Of a DNA stretch of 64,000 bases, positions 11,351 to 22,545 are shown in pieces. Location: NCBI GenBank assembly GCA_920105625.2, contig OV050030.1, positions 113,876,814-113,940,813 on the forward strand. The letters are read 5' to 3'. The notes below the pieces were generated by a model that made no database searches, was not told where the DNA came from, and saw nothing but the letters and a program-made list of their open reading frames with translations. The stretch's first letter is position 1. Each line of letters starts with the position of its first letter. This stretch comes from Clusia tigrina. Lineage: Eukaryota; Arthropoda; Insecta; Diptera; Clusiidae. A program made the position numbers and the translations under genes.

Positions 11351-12646
11351 ATGGTGTCTACCATGGTTAACCGAATCTTGCAGGCCGAAGGACGGGACAT
11401 TCTAAGATCCCTAGTAAACCCACAGACGGAATCAAATGAGGCAACCGACCAGACTATCAATGAGGAATATAGAAATGACATGTCGGATTTAGACAGAATT
11501 CCCGATGTGGTCAGGTGTCTAAGAGAATTCTCAGGAAAAGCAGGGGAATTCAGCTCCTGGAAAAAGAGCGTAGACAGGATTTTGAATATTTATGAGGGTT
11601 CAAAAGGAACTCCTAGGTACTTTGGAATATTAAATGTGGTTAGGAATAAAATCGTGGGAGAGTCAGACATGGCCCTCGAGTCATATAACACTCCGCTCGA
11701 CTGGAAAGCTATTTCAAAATGCCTAACAATGCACTACGCTGACAAACGTGATTTGGGTACTTTGAAGTACCAAATGACATCATTGATTCAAGGGAGCTTG
11801 TCAGTAGAAGAATTTTACCAACAGGTGTATAAGCATTTGTCATTGATCCTTAATAAAATAGGCTGTATGGAGATAGGAGCGGAGTCCATGAATCTCTTGA
11901 CGCAAACTTACAGAGACAAAGCGCTGGACACATTCGTTAGAGGACTTAAAGGCGACATGCCCAAGTTGCTGGGCATACGCGAGCCGGCAGACCTGCCACA
12001 GGCTCTACATCTTTGCCTAAAACTTCAGAACCAAAATTATAGAACAAATTACGCGATCAATACACATACAAACACTAAAAGGCAGATATCTCAACCAATG
12101 CCACCACATAAGGGATACTTTGGCAATAACAATTTTTATCCTCAGCTGGCGCACTTCCCCAAATTCAACAACAATTACAACAATCCTAGGCACAACCCCC
12201 AAAATCAACGCCCCTATTTCAATAATACTAACTTCCAAAACCAACGCTTCCAAAATTATCGGTTCCACTATGCACCTCCAAGACCAAAGGCACCTAAGCC
12301 ACCAGTACCTATGGAAGTAGACCAGAGCCTCCGGACAAGAGCAGTAAACTATGCCAACAGGCCACAATCAGGATTTGCACCCAAACGTGAGGCAAGCAGC
12401 CAGCATGCTGGAATTCCATATAAGACGCAAAGAAACTTCCATATCAATACAGCCAACGCCTATCTCAATGACTTTAACCGGACTATAGCGGAGGAGGAAA
12501 ATCGTGGTAATCAACCTTCTAACGAACATGGAACAGGTGCATCTCACGAACAGGATATTGTAGACTATTCGGACATCTATTTTTTAGGAAATCCTACTCG
12601 TCGCTCCCATACGTCGAAACAAGGACAGAGAGCGGCGAGATACTAA
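11351..12646 (+). CDS. gag: Errantivirus gag, unit B, 431 residues
   Basis: The only uninterrupted gag of the array. It forms the structural core of the particle. The N-terminal two thirds are helical capsid-like sequence; the rest is Asn/Pro/Gln-rich with an Arg-rich end and no zinc knuckle. An in-frame upstream ATG at 11231 is separated from this ORF by TAG at 11318-11320, also present in the other units, so either translation starts at 11351 or an ancestral stop truncated the protein. The stop overlaps the pol start as TAATG, suggesting coupled translation or reinitiation. Confidence 0.88.
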   Translation: MVSTMVNRILQAEGRDILRSLVNPQTESNEATDQTINEEYRNDMSDLDRIPDVVRCLREFSGKAGEFSSWKKSVDRILNIYEGSKGTPRYFGILNVVRNKIVGESDMALESYNTPLDWKAISKCLTMHYADKRDLGTLKYQMTSLIQGSLSVEEFYQQVYKHLSLILNKIGCMEIGAESMNLLTQTYRDKALDTFVRGLKGDMPKLLGIREPADLPQALHLCLKLQNQNYRTNYAINTHTNTKRQISQPMPPHKGYFGNNNFYPQLAHFPKFNNNYNNPRHNPQNQRPYFNNTNFQNQRFQNYRFHYAPPRPKAPKPPVPMEVDQSLRTRAVNYANRPQSGFAPKREASSQHAGIPYKTQRNFHINTANAYLNDFNRTIAEEENRGNQPSNEHGTGASHEQDIVDYSDIYFLGNPTRRSHTSKQGQRAARY

Positions 12647-15600
12647 TGATATTAATAGACACAGGGTCAAATAAAAACTATATTCAGAATTCACTAGTAC
12701 CAACACCCACACTTAACAAGAGCCCATTCTTCGCCAATTCAATAGGTGGAGACATCCAAATAACTCACCATACCGTAGCACATCTTTTCGGCCAAAATGA
12801 TATTGACATCAAATTTTATTTGTTACCTACCTTGAAATCCTTCCATGCGATCCTTGGAAATGATAGCCTTAAGGAGTTAGCTGCTGTAATTAACACTGAA
12901 CATGGTTTCATGTCAGTTCGAAATGGAATAAAAATTAAAATTAATCAAATGTCATCGCAGGGCGTGAATGCCATTGATATCGAGGTAGACCACATTCCCT
13001 TACCCGTAAGAAACGACTTCATCAAATTAGTCCATAGGCATGCTAGCCTACTTGCTGAGCCCGACGAAAAATTAACTTATACAACTCGAGTAGTAGGAGC
13101 AATTCGGACAACGAATGACACCCCCGTTTATACAAGGTGCTATCCCTACCCTATGTCTCTGAGGGACGAGGTCGAGAAACAAATCGATCAACTTCTGAAC
13201 GACGGTATAATAAGGCCATCGAGATCTCCCTATAATTCACCTGTGTGGATAGTCCCAAAAAAAGCCGATTTATCAGGACAAAAGAAATACCGAATGGTAA
13301 TTGATTACCGCAAACTAAATGCAGTAACAATTGCAGACCGCTATCCCATTCCTGAGATTAAAGAGGTAATTGCTCAACTTGGGAAAAATAAATTCTTTTC
13401 TGTTATAGACTTAAAGAGTGGTTTTCATCAAATACCACTTAAGGAATCCGATATTAAAAAAACAGCATTTTCTGTAAATAATGGAAAATTTGAATTTTCA
13501 AGGCTTCCTTTTGGGCTGAAAAACGCCCCAGCAATCTTTCAAAGAACGCTTGACGACATACTTCGCGAGCATATTGGCAAAATATGTTTTGTTTACATCG
13601 ACGATATTGTCATCTTTAGCAAAACTACAGCGGATCATTTAGAAAATATAGAGAAGATCTTTAGGACTTTGGAAGATGCCAACATGAAAGTTCAATTGGA
13701 CAAGTGCCACTTTCTAAAGGAAGAAGTTGATTTTTTAGGATTCGTAATATCGGAAACAAGAGTAAAAACTAATCCATCAAAGGTCGAAAGCATCGTCAAT
13801 TTTCCACAACCTAGGACACTAAAGGAGTTGCGTTCCTTTTTGGGTATGTCAGGGTATTATAGGCATTTTATGAAAGGATATGCGCAAATAGCCAAACCTC
13901 TTACTTCCTTGCTACGGGGAGAAGCAGGACGGGTACCAAAATCTGTTTCTAGTAGAAAATTAATATCAATGAATAACAGTGAAGTTGAGGCATTCAATAA
14001 ATTAAAAAATTCACTCGTCTCCGAGGATATCATCCTCTCTTACCCAAACTTTAACTATGCTTTCCACTTGACAACAGATGCTTCAAATTATGCCATTGGA
14101 GCAGTCCTGGAGCAAAATAGCAGACCAATAACCTTTATTTCGCGAACGCTAAGTAAAACAGAGGAACAATATGCTGCTAACGAGAAGGAGATGTTGGCAA
14201 TTGTTTGGGCACTAAATTCTCTCAGAAGCTACCTCTATGGTGCAGCCAAAATTGTTATTTTCACAGACCACCAACCGCTTACATTTGCCTTGAGCAACAA
14301 AAATAATAACAGCAAAATGAAACGCTGGAAGGCAATACTGGAAGAACATAACTATGAACTAAGATACAAGCTAGGAACGACGAACGTGGTCCCAGATGCC
14401 TTATCAAGACTGCCACTAACTACACAAATAAATTCACTTACTGCCTCACAGCATAGCGACGAAAGTTCCTCTCATGACCGCATACCAGCGGTCGAAGTTC
14501 CTATAAATGCCTTTAAGAACCAAATTTTCATCCTTTCTGGAAACCCTGATAATTATCAATTCGAAATACCATTCCCTACGTACCACAGGCATATTGTCAC
14601 TAAATCAGAGTACACAAATCAGGATCTAATTTCAATCCTTAGAAGACATTTAAACCCCAGCGTAATTAATGGTCTGTTTACAACAGAAGAAATAATGGGA
14701 AAAATTCAAGAAATTTGTCCCGAACACTTTAGTAGATACAAAATCCGTTTCACCCACACAAAAGTCAATGATGTAACTAGCGAAACAGAACAGGAAGAGG
14801 AAATTCTAAAGGAACATAGAAGGGCCCACCGAAATGGGCGTGAGAATAAAATCCAATTATTAGAAAGGCTTTACTTTCCGAAAATGAATTCAAAAATTAA
14901 CAGATTGTTGAAGGAGTGTAGAATATGCCAAGAGCATAAGTATGACCGTCACCCCAATAAGCCCCAATTAAAATAAACCCCAATTCCTGAATATCCTGCT
15001 CACATTCTACACATAGATATTTATAGCACAGAAAGGAAACTAGTCCTTACAGCAGTGGATAAATTCTCAAAATACGCGCAGACAAAACTGATTCAATCCA
15101 AGGGAGTAGAAGATATCCGGGAACCACTACGCCAATTATTATTTAATTATGGAGTTCCAAAAATTGTTGTGATTGACAATGAGAAGTCCTTAAATTCTGC
15201 CTCTTTAAGATTCTTATTAAATGACCAGTTAAGCATACAAATTTTCAAAACCTTATGTCAGCACAGTCAATGGGCAGGTTGAAAGATTTCATTCAACTTT
15301 GACGGAAATTATGAGGTGCTTAAAAACTGATGGAACTAATAGATCTTTTGAAGAATTGCTAGATAGAGCTGTGTATGAATATAACTGCTCCGTGCACTCG
15401 ACAACAAGGAAGAATCGAGGTATTTTTTGGTAGGAGGGTTAGCACGGACCCAAGCCAATTCGAAAAAGCAAGGCAGGATAATATCGCACGGCTAAGAGAA
15501 AAACAAAGCATCGATTTAAGGCAACAAAATAAGAAAAGGCATCCTATTAAAAACTATGAGTCGGAAGATGTCATTTATGTAAAGCTAAATAAAAGAGTAG

Positions 15601-15710
15601 GATCCAAGTTATCCCCACGTTACAAAAGGGAGACTATTAGAGAAAACAAGTCAAAGACAATAATAACTGAAACTGGGAAAGTCGTCCACAAAAGCAATAT
15701 TAAAAGTTAG
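12646..15710 (+). pseudogene. pol: Errantivirus pol, unit B, best preserved
   Basis: 776 residues are open to 14976: aspartic protease (DTG at residues 5-7), reverse transcriptase (YIDD, Asp319-Asp320), RNase H (TTDAS, TDHQP, DALSR) and the HHCC domain of integrase. A private TAA at 14974-14976 (GAA in unit A) stops it before the integrase core. The core and tail remain downstream, with two frame changes shared with unit A: near 15257-15271, before the catalytic Glu segment, and near 15406-15416. The tail reads to 15710. Only substitutions separate most of it from unit A. Confidence 0.92.
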
Positions 15711-15722
15711 ACTCTTTTTTTT

Positions 15723-17171
15723 ATGTTTCTTGTGGCCTCTTGCTTGGCCGATGTAAAAATTTTGGACTACTCAAACTCAGAATTGATCACAGTAGAAACA
15801 GGATCATCAAAAGTGCAGTCTGGGACGGTTAAACTGATTCATATAATTGACCTTTCCTCTTATGAAAAAATTATTGAAGACTTAAGAGACGAAGTCAACA
15901 ATATCAACGACACAAATCCTCTTCATCCATTCCTTCGACACGAACTAATCCTCATCCAAAACCACCTAAACCGCCTAAAAGCTAGAAATAAGCGTTCATT
16001 AAATTTTTTGGGAAGCGCATGGAAATGGATAGCTGGCAGTCCAGACCATGACGACTTCGTAATTGTAAAAGGAAAGATCAATGATGTGTCATCAAATAAT
16101 AACAAGCAAATTGTTATAAATAAAATGCTAATGGAAAGGGCAAGTAATATAACGAAGATTACAAATAATATTTTAAAAGTTTTCAAAGATGAAAAACATG
16201 CTCAAGATGCCCATGTAGCCAATGTTAAATTCAGACTAGATATGATAGAGGAAGAATTAATAAATGTAGAATATGCCGTGCACTGGGCAAAGGCTGGGAT
16301 CATAAATTCATTCATATTGTCTAATACAGAAATAAACGTTGTAAAAGAAATTTTCAAAAAAGATGATATCCCATATATAAATATTGAAGAAGCCTTTGAG
16401 TTTGCATCTGTAAAAATAGCATCAAATTATACCACTATTGTTTATATAATGAGCATTCCGACAACTAAAAGTGAAGCATGCAAAACATTGATTGTCAAAC
16501 CCGTTAAAAAGGGGTCATTCATTAATAAAATCGATTTTGAGAAAATTCTGCAATGTAATAAAAAAACTTTTGGCATAAAAGACAAATGTAAAAATTTCAA
16601 CTTTTTATCCATTTGTAAAGAAGATGAAATAATTGACATAAGTAATTCACATTGCATTCCAAACCTCCTTCGGGGTGAATCATTCGACTGCCTTCGAACC
16701 AACAATCAACACATACCTGAGGTAGAAGAGATCCTTCCCGACGTAATACTGCTAAACCAATTCAATGGGACAATTACGGCTAATAATGATCAAATTAATC
16801 TGACCGGCACCTTTCTAATTTGGCATCACAATATTACCATCAACATAAAAAACAAAACCTTCTGTAACGAGCAAATAATATCTTCGAAGCCTATGCCATC
16901 TATCCTACAAAGAGGGAGCAGCTTTAAAGCGGTTGAAGAGCTACTCACGTTAGAAATGATGAAAGAACTCCATCTTAACAATACTAAAAGCATCGAGTTG
17001 ATTGGCGATAAACAAATCTATCCTTTCATCATGGGGTCAAGCCTGTGGATATTGTTGTCATCGCAAAGAAACGTGTTTCCAAGGCAAAAACAAACCACAA
17101 ATTGGTCATCGAAACTAAGCCAACACCGAATCCAAGAGGGAATTCACAGCTCCAAACGTCTGCAGCAGTAG
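15723..17171 (+). CDS. env: Errantivirus env, unit B, long ORF
   Basis: 482 residues, same start context and features as the env at 7932: hydrophobic N-terminus, furin-type RNKR site, fusion-peptide-like segment, N-glycosylation sites and an atypical polar C-terminus without a visible membrane anchor. It differs by a few residues (for example Cys where unit A has Ser near residue 300). Two long env ORFs remain while every pol is dead; because the anchor is missing in all units I infer loss of function rather than selection to keep env. Confidence 0.85.
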   Translation: MFLVASCLADVKILDYSNSELITVETGSSKVQSGTVKLIHIIDLSSYEKIIEDLRDEVNNINDTNPLHPFLRHELILIQNHLNRLKARNKRSLNFLGSAWKWIAGSPDHDDFVIVKGKINDVSSNNNKQIVINKMLMERASNITKITNNILKVFKDEKHAQDAHVANVKFRLDMIEEELINVEYAVHWAKAGIINSFILSNTEINVVKEIFKKDDIPYINIEEAFEFASVKIASNYTTIVYIMSIPTTKSEACKTLIVKPVKKGSFINKIDFEKILQCNKKTFGIKDKCKNFNFLSICKEDEIIDISNSHCIPNLLRGESFDCLRTNNQHIPEVEEILPDVILLNQFNGTITANNDQINLTGTFLIWHHNITINIKNKTFCNEQIISSKPMPSILQRGSSFKAVEELLTLEMMKELHLNNTKSIELIGDKQIYPFIMGSSLWILLSSQRNVFPRQKQTTNWSSKLSQHRIQEGIHSSKRLQQ

Positions 17172-17256
17172 AAACGGTAAACGAGAAGCCCACCATGATC
17201 TCTCAAATCCCATTTTTTTGACGACAGCCGAGGACGTTTGTTTTTGAGGGTGGAGG

Positions 17257-17614
17257 AGTTAACGTAACATATGCAAAAACTTCAATATAAATTAATATGC
17301 AAGCCACTCAGTGCAATTGCACTTCATATTGCACCAGCGGTCACACGGTCTACCTGTGGTGGCATAATTGCACGCGCGGATCGGATGACATAATTATGCT
17401 AATGTAGCGTCTGGAGCAGTTCCGCCGGTGGGAACCGAAGCAACTGGAAGGAAGACAAGCAGCGGCAGCATGATCACCCCAAGGCAGCGAGGCTTATATT
17501 ATTTTCAACTTAAGTTAGTTCTAATTTGAAGTTATCTAAATAAAGACGTGCCAAGAGCACAATAAAAAATAAAAAATATTTTTTTATTTTAAATCGACAT
17601 AAAAAAATTTAACT
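17257..17614 (+). repeat. Errantivirus LTR 3 (358 bp), shared by units B and C
   Basis: Same ends and length as LTRs 1 and 2; polypurine tract at 17246-17256 and primer site at 17614-17632. It carries its own few substitutions. Confidence 0.93.
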
Positions 17615-19023
17615 GGCGCCCGAGCGGGGACCAGTCGCGAAATTCGGAGTCTGACCGCGAACTTTTAAAAGGATATGTTTTGAATTAAAAATAATTTTCG
17701 TTCGTACATAAAATACAAAAGTGGAGTGACAAAAAAAAAATAATAATAATCATTGAATGTTAAATAAAGAAGTTTGAAAACAGTGCAAAAATTTGTTAAT
17801 TAACTGTGAAAACATTTTGTTGGAAAAAATTTTAATATGCTCCGCTTCCTGTAATTAAAAATAAAATTTATCTACGCAATTACTAAAACAATATACATTA
17901 GCCAATGTTACGCACGCACTAACGTAAAACAAAATAAAAAAAAAACAAAAGGAAACCAAATCACTGAACTAATAAACTTCGTGGAAATCAAAAAGTTCGC
18001 TGGGAAAAAATCTTCGGAATCTGGCTGGTCCAAAAAATCCTGTAGTGAGTGTTATTGCTGATCGAAAAATCTAATATCTCATAATATTAGTGATCACAAA
18101 ATCCAATAACGAGTACTATTGGTAATTTTAAAAAACAAAGAAAAATCCAATTACTAGTGCCCTCAAGTAGTGCCCGCGTATTGGTAAACAAAAATCCTTT
18201 AGCAAGAGTCCTTAAGTAGTTCGAAGCTAAAAGTCGCGAAAAAAATCCTTGTAGGATACTCGCGCCGACTTAGTACAGAGAAAGACGCCCCCTAGTAGCT
18301 TTTAAGCAAACGGGACGCGTGGCACGCACGCCGTTCTGTCAAAACTTTAATTGAATTAAAAACAATAATTTAAAAAAAAGGGGAAAACAAAACAGCAAAA
18401 AAAAATAAATATTCTGAAAATATTTGAAATACTAAAAAGAATGAAAACAAAAGAATAAATCAGCTAAAAATCCAGTTAAATCGCTGAATTAAAATCCCAA
18501 AAATTGGTGTAAAATAAATTTTGAAATATTGCATATGAAAAAAAAATAAATAAAAAAAAAATGAAACAAGATTTCTATACTGGTAAATGAAGAAAATATT
18601 TGCGTGAAATTTAACAATAAAAAAGGAGAAAGAGATAAGAAAAGATACGAATTTAGAAAAAATATATACTCACGCACAAATTTGAAATTCGACAAAATCG
18701 AAAATACAAATAAATAAAAACAAACACACAAAAAGTGAACAATTTTTTATACAAGAAAGAATGCCAATAAGTGTCGGAATGCTTTTAACACTATTGTAAG
18801 TAATAATTAATCTTCATGTCAAAAATTTTGTATTAACGCAGTTTAAGAAAACTTCAAAAACTTATTGAAAGTTTAACCTAAAATTGATTCATATTTAAAA
18901 AATAAAATTTTGTAACATTTAAACAAAAGAGGAAAACATATTCCCTAAAAACTATTTGATAATTTTAAGAAAAAATTCGAAAGAAAATACCTATTGTAAT
19001 TTTGGGAAGAAAAAAAAATCAAA
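17615..19023 (+). other. Primer site and untranslated leader of unit C
   Basis: Third copy of the A-rich leader, including the iterated AAAAATCC block (about 17990-18260). No coding sequence is supported. Confidence 0.7.
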
Positions 19024-19373
19024 ATGCAAAACGAATCCATCCTTAGACCTTCCCTCCTTGACCCTTCCTCAAGCTCTTCCTCCACGGTCAACAATGGCCC
19101 CTCCACGCAATAGCGAACAAGCCAAGGCACCGCATTAGAAAGCATGGTGTCTACCATGGTTAACCGAATCTTGCAGGCCGAAGGACGGGACATTCTAAGA
19201 TCCCTAGTAAACCCACAGTCGGAATCAAATGAGGCAACCGACCAGACTATCAATGAGGAATATAGAAATGACATGTCGGATTTAGACAGAATTCCCGATG
19301 TGGTCAGGTGTCTAAGAGAATTCTCAGGAAAAGCAGGGGAATTCAGCTCCTGGAAAAAGAGCGTAGACAGGAT
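19024..19373 (+). pseudogene. gag: Errantivirus gag start, unit C, truncated
   Basis: ATG at 19024, the same in-frame TAG (19111-19113) as the other units, then the main gag ATG at 19144. Homology ends at 19373, where the sequence jumps to the last 44 bases of an LTR. About 6 kb (rest of gag, pol, env and most of the LTR) is missing. Short A/T-rich homology at the junction fits a deletion after amplification. Confidence 0.88.
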
Positions 19374-19417
19374 AAAAAATATTTTTTTATTTTAAATCGA
19401 CATAAAATAATTTAACT
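19374..19417 (+). repeat. Terminal 44 bp of an errantivirus LTR
   Basis: Matches the last bases of the other LTRs, ending TTAACT at 19417, followed by TATA. It marks the true right edge of the array. Confidence 0.85.
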
Positions 19418-19763
19418 TATATATTTATAGCCGGTATATTTAACATATAAGATTTGCACGTGTTTTCATATGGAAGAACAACAAAACACACGGCCCACAG
19501 AGTAAGTTTCTTCTTCAAAGTGTGGAGTGAAGTGAGGGAAAAACACACATGATGATATATTTTCGTTCATATGAATTTTGTCGGACACACATTTCTGACG
19601 CATTTCCGAAGTTTACGGGTGAATTGCTCCGCAGAAGATACGGGTGAATTGCTGCGTAGAAAGAGGTCAGTTTAATTTTGTTTCGGAATCCAATTCAAAC
19701 GATTCAACGGATTTTAGTGCAGAAATGGTTTTTTGCTCGCGGAATTGAAGTGCATCGTAACAT
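19418..19763. other. Non-coding flank between errantivirus array and Helitron
   Basis: No gene recognised. It holds a short tandem duplication (about 19612-19662) in which ACGGGTGAATTGCT occurs twice. It may be the 5' untranslated part of the Helitron, but I see no terminal signature that would prove it. Confidence 0.5.
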
Positions 19764-20936
19764 TTGTGTCATCTGAGAGGACCTTTATATAATGTTAGCT
19801 ATATTTTTATTTTTATACGGACATTAACGGGATGGTCATTTGTTTCACGTATTGGAAATTCCTTAGACTTTATGCCTCGAATTAGAACGCTAACCCGTTG
19901 GTTTCAGAGAGATAGGGACAGACAAAGTCAAAGTTTGCGAAGACAAAATTCAAATAGATCAAATGAAATTATTGCAGCTAATTTAGTAAATACTGCAATT
20001 GTCAATGATGAATTTGCGGAATCATTTATGATCATATTAAATGCTCGAAAGTTATAGTTGTGGTGAAATGAATATAAAGTGTAGATTTAATGGGTTTCAT
20101 TTTGAATCTGAGATCAATTGCCGCGATAGGACAGCATTTACGTCATGTTGTCATAAGGGAAAGGTGGAATTAGCACCATTTAGGCAGAATGAGTACTTTA
20201 ATGCATTGTATAACGGTATCTCTTCAGATAACACGTTTACCATACGGGTATACAAAAATTACTTCGAAAACATACGAGTACATAGCTACAACTCATCATT
20301 TGCAATGGTTAGTTCTGAAACATCAATTTCAGATTTCACTGCATATGGTCCGTATCATTTTAAAATTAAATATTTTTTTTTACCATCGAGCAGGTCCATT
20401 GACTGTTAATAATGCACCACGATAAGCGCATTTATATTTTTAAGATGTAGATACTGTAGTGACTCAATGGATGCGTGAAAAAGGTAATCGAGCGTGCAAT
20501 AGTGATTTAATGCGTGCAATATCTGTAGCATTGCAGTGATGTAACCCCTTTGTTAATTCTTTTATTTCTTAGGACTTAGATATTCGTCGCTTTAATGATG
20601 CAACAGTAACTGATGTTGCTGTTATTTTCAGTACGTTTGATGGTGAACCTCCATTTGAGCGGAATATCATTGCATTTCATAAAACCAATGGTACTGTAAT
20701 AAGCATTCCAGTTTTGGATTCGTCATTAGATCCTTTGGCATACCCACTACTGTTTCGAAATGGAGATACTGGGTATCATATTAATATGATGCATGTCGTA
20801 CAAGGACAGTCCAATTCGAGAATGCCTAGGAATAAAGTGACTTTGCTGCAGTATACGTGCTATCGGAGATCGTGCTATATCAGAGATGAATTCAGTTTGT
20901 TGCACCATTCACAAAAGTTCTTTCTACAGTGGATAG
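19764..20936 (+). pseudogene. Helitron replicase, N-terminal half, degraded
   Basis: Three frames together give the typical start of an animal Helitron Rep-helicase: an Arg-rich N-terminus (ATG 19872), a CxxC-type region followed by FHFESE and RDRTAFTSCCHKGKV near 20095-20160, YHRAGPL near 20385-20400, then the LDPLAYPLLF segment near 20730. Frame changes occur near 20050, 20360 and again before 20714. The protein is cut at 20936 by the LINE insertion and resumes at 30767 without loss. Helitrons move by rolling-circle replication using this protein. Confidence 0.85.
20921..20936. repeat. LINE target-site duplication, left copy (16 bp)
   Basis: TTTCTACAGTGGATAG here and again at 30767-30782, flanking the LINE and belonging to the interrupted Helitron reading frame. 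Confidence 0.9.
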
Positions 20937-21046
20937 ATAGATAGATAGATATATTTAAGGGTGTTATCCACTGCGACCTGATCTATTGTGATGCCCCTAT
21001 TTATTAGAAAGATGAGGATAGTCTCATCTATAAATCTTCTGGCAGG

Positions 21047-22084
21047 TTATTCCGACAGGAATTCATATATTTTGGAGGAATCAAGATGAGGGATCTTGCT
21101 CATATCTAAGATATATTCACCAAAACACCTGTGTCTTTTGTGTGCCAATGGTCCGCAGTCTGTGATCAAGTGCAGTGCGGTTTCGTCAGTTTCTCCACAG
21201 AATCGACAGATGGCATCTGAAGATATACCCAACTTGTTCAAATGGTAGTTAAGTCTACAATGTCCGCTTAAAGTGCCTGTGATGATTCTTAATTTACCCC
21301 TAGGAATATTTATTAACTCTTTAGCTCTTTTAGGCTAAAAATATCCCAGAAGAGCTTTGGACTGTCTTAATCCCGGAAGAGTTTTCCAGGTTTGACTTCG
21401 TTTTGCATCTGTCCATTTCTTCAGCAGACCTCCAATGGTATTGGATGATAGTCCACAGAAGGGTTCAGGGCCGTTGAAGTGAGAGGCCGCAGCCTTCCTA
21501 GCCAAGCTATCAGCCTTCTCATTTCCCTTTACTCCTATGTGGCCTGGTACCCACATTAGAGGTAACTTGTTCATACTGCCTAGGGAGTTTAGCTTCCCAA
21601 TACAGTCCCACACAAGTTTAGACCTCACTAAGGGTGAGCTCAGACTCTTGAGTGCTGCTTGACTAACAGATAGTATCACGATGTTTTTCCCCGATATTTC
21701 CTGTCAATGTTGATCTGGGCACATCTTTCAATAGCATGATAAATGCTTGGAAAAGAACCCATTGGTTCCCAGTAGTTGGTTCTAGGCCCAAATACTCCTA
21801 CCCCAGTTCCGTCCATTGTCTTAGAACCGTCAGTATACCATAAGAGGGAATTTTCTCTAATTTTATACGTCTCAGTTAGACCTTTCCATTCTTTTTTGCA
21901 ACTCATCATTGTACAGTATTTGTGTGCAAAATTAAATTTTCTTGGCATAAAATCCTTGTGAGATTTTAGTATACCGTATTCTTGAGTAGAATTTTTACCC
22001 CATATATTTTGGGTGTAATTTGATTCTCTCGAAATAATTTCTTGTATTCTGGTAAGAAATTTCCTAGCAGTGTCTGGAATTACT
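21047..22084 (-). pseudogene. LINE ORF2 C-terminus: RNase H and zinc motif
   Basis: From 22084 downwards come a linker, then RNase H (LLWYTDGSK near 21840, later WVPGHIGVKGNEKADSLARK near 21500-21560), then CRFCGETDETALHL with a C-terminal Cys near 21170-21210. Frames change near 21676 and again before 21241, so it is inactive. RNase H removes the RNA strand after cDNA synthesis in these LINEs. It is the continuation of the RT segment at 29793-30766. Confidence 0.88.
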
Positions 22085-22088
22085 AGAT
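22085..22088. repeat. Target-site duplication AGAT, left copy
   Basis: AGAT directly outside the TG end of the LTR at 22089; the matching copy is at 29789-29792. Four bases is normal for Ty3/gypsy integrases. Confidence 0.9.
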
Positions 22089-22188
22089 TGTAACGACTCT
22101 TTTTTATAGCTGGGGTAAAACTCAGCGGCTCCAGGGGTCGTATACAGAAAAATATAAAAATCCTGTGTGTTAAATTAATTTCAACGTA

Positions 22189-22194
22189 TTTATT
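22189..22194 (-). terminator. Polyadenylation signal AATAAA in the LTR
   Basis: AATAAA on the minus strand about 345 bases downstream of the TATA box, a reasonable place for the end of R. Confidence 0.6.
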
Positions 22195-22339
22195 TAGTGT
22201 ATTGATTATGGACTCTTGTTAGTCCTTGCTCAAAACAATACTACTTCCTTAACTCTATGTTTGTATAAATAACTTATTCACTGTGTACTTGTTTCCATGT
22301 ATCTAAGTCCCTAGGTCTCGGTTGCGTATGTGTCTCAGT

Positions 22340-22450
22340 GATTCAGTGGGAGAACGATTAAAAACCAGAGGCTCTCACTGAATCCCTGTAGTTTCTGTCT
22401 GTGTATGGCTTAGCAAGAAAACGATTAAAAACCAGAGGTTCTTGCTAAGC
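22340..22450 (-). other. Twin hairpins with identical 19-nt loops
   Basis: Hairpin 1 spans 22340-22384 (13-bp stem with one G-T/U pair); hairpin 2 spans 22408-22450 (perfect 12-bp stem). Stem sequences are unrelated, but both loops (22353-22371 and 22420-22438) read AACGATTAAAAACCAGAGG on the plus strand. Both lie between the TATA box and the polyadenylation signal, so probably within R of the element RNA. Keeping the loop and the pairing while the stem sequence differs suggests a structured RNA (or DNA) site bound through its loop. Function is unknown. Confidence 0.85.
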
Positions 22451-22537
22451 TTTCTATGTTCGTATTGTACTTTGTAGAGCTGTTGCTAGTCAGGATGCTG
22501 GTGATCGACGAAGAGACCTACTGCCTGGGCTACGTGG

Positions 22538-22545
22538 TTTATATA
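22538..22545 (-). promoter_or_regulatory. Probable LTR TATA box
   Basis: TATATAAA on the minus strand; transcription would start near 22508-22513. The equivalent is deleted from the 5' LTR. Confidence 0.6.

Larger units (their letters stand above)
1..19417 (+). mobile_element. Tandem array of errantivirus-like Ty3/gypsy proviruses sharing LTRs
   Basis: The same gag-pol-env order recurs with single 358-bp LTRs between units (LTR starts 1724, 9466, 17257; spacing 7742 and 7791 bp). The array starts inside a unit (pol tail, env), holds two full units and ends with a unit deleted from gag to the end of its LTR at 19417. LTRs begin AGTTAAC and end TTAACT, a polypurine tract precedes each and a tRNA-Lys-like primer site follows, as in errantiviruses. 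The four bases after the array are TATA, a target typical of this group; the left flank is outside the window. Units are near-identical but carry private mutations, so this is not one unit duplicated by assembly. Confidence 0.93.
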
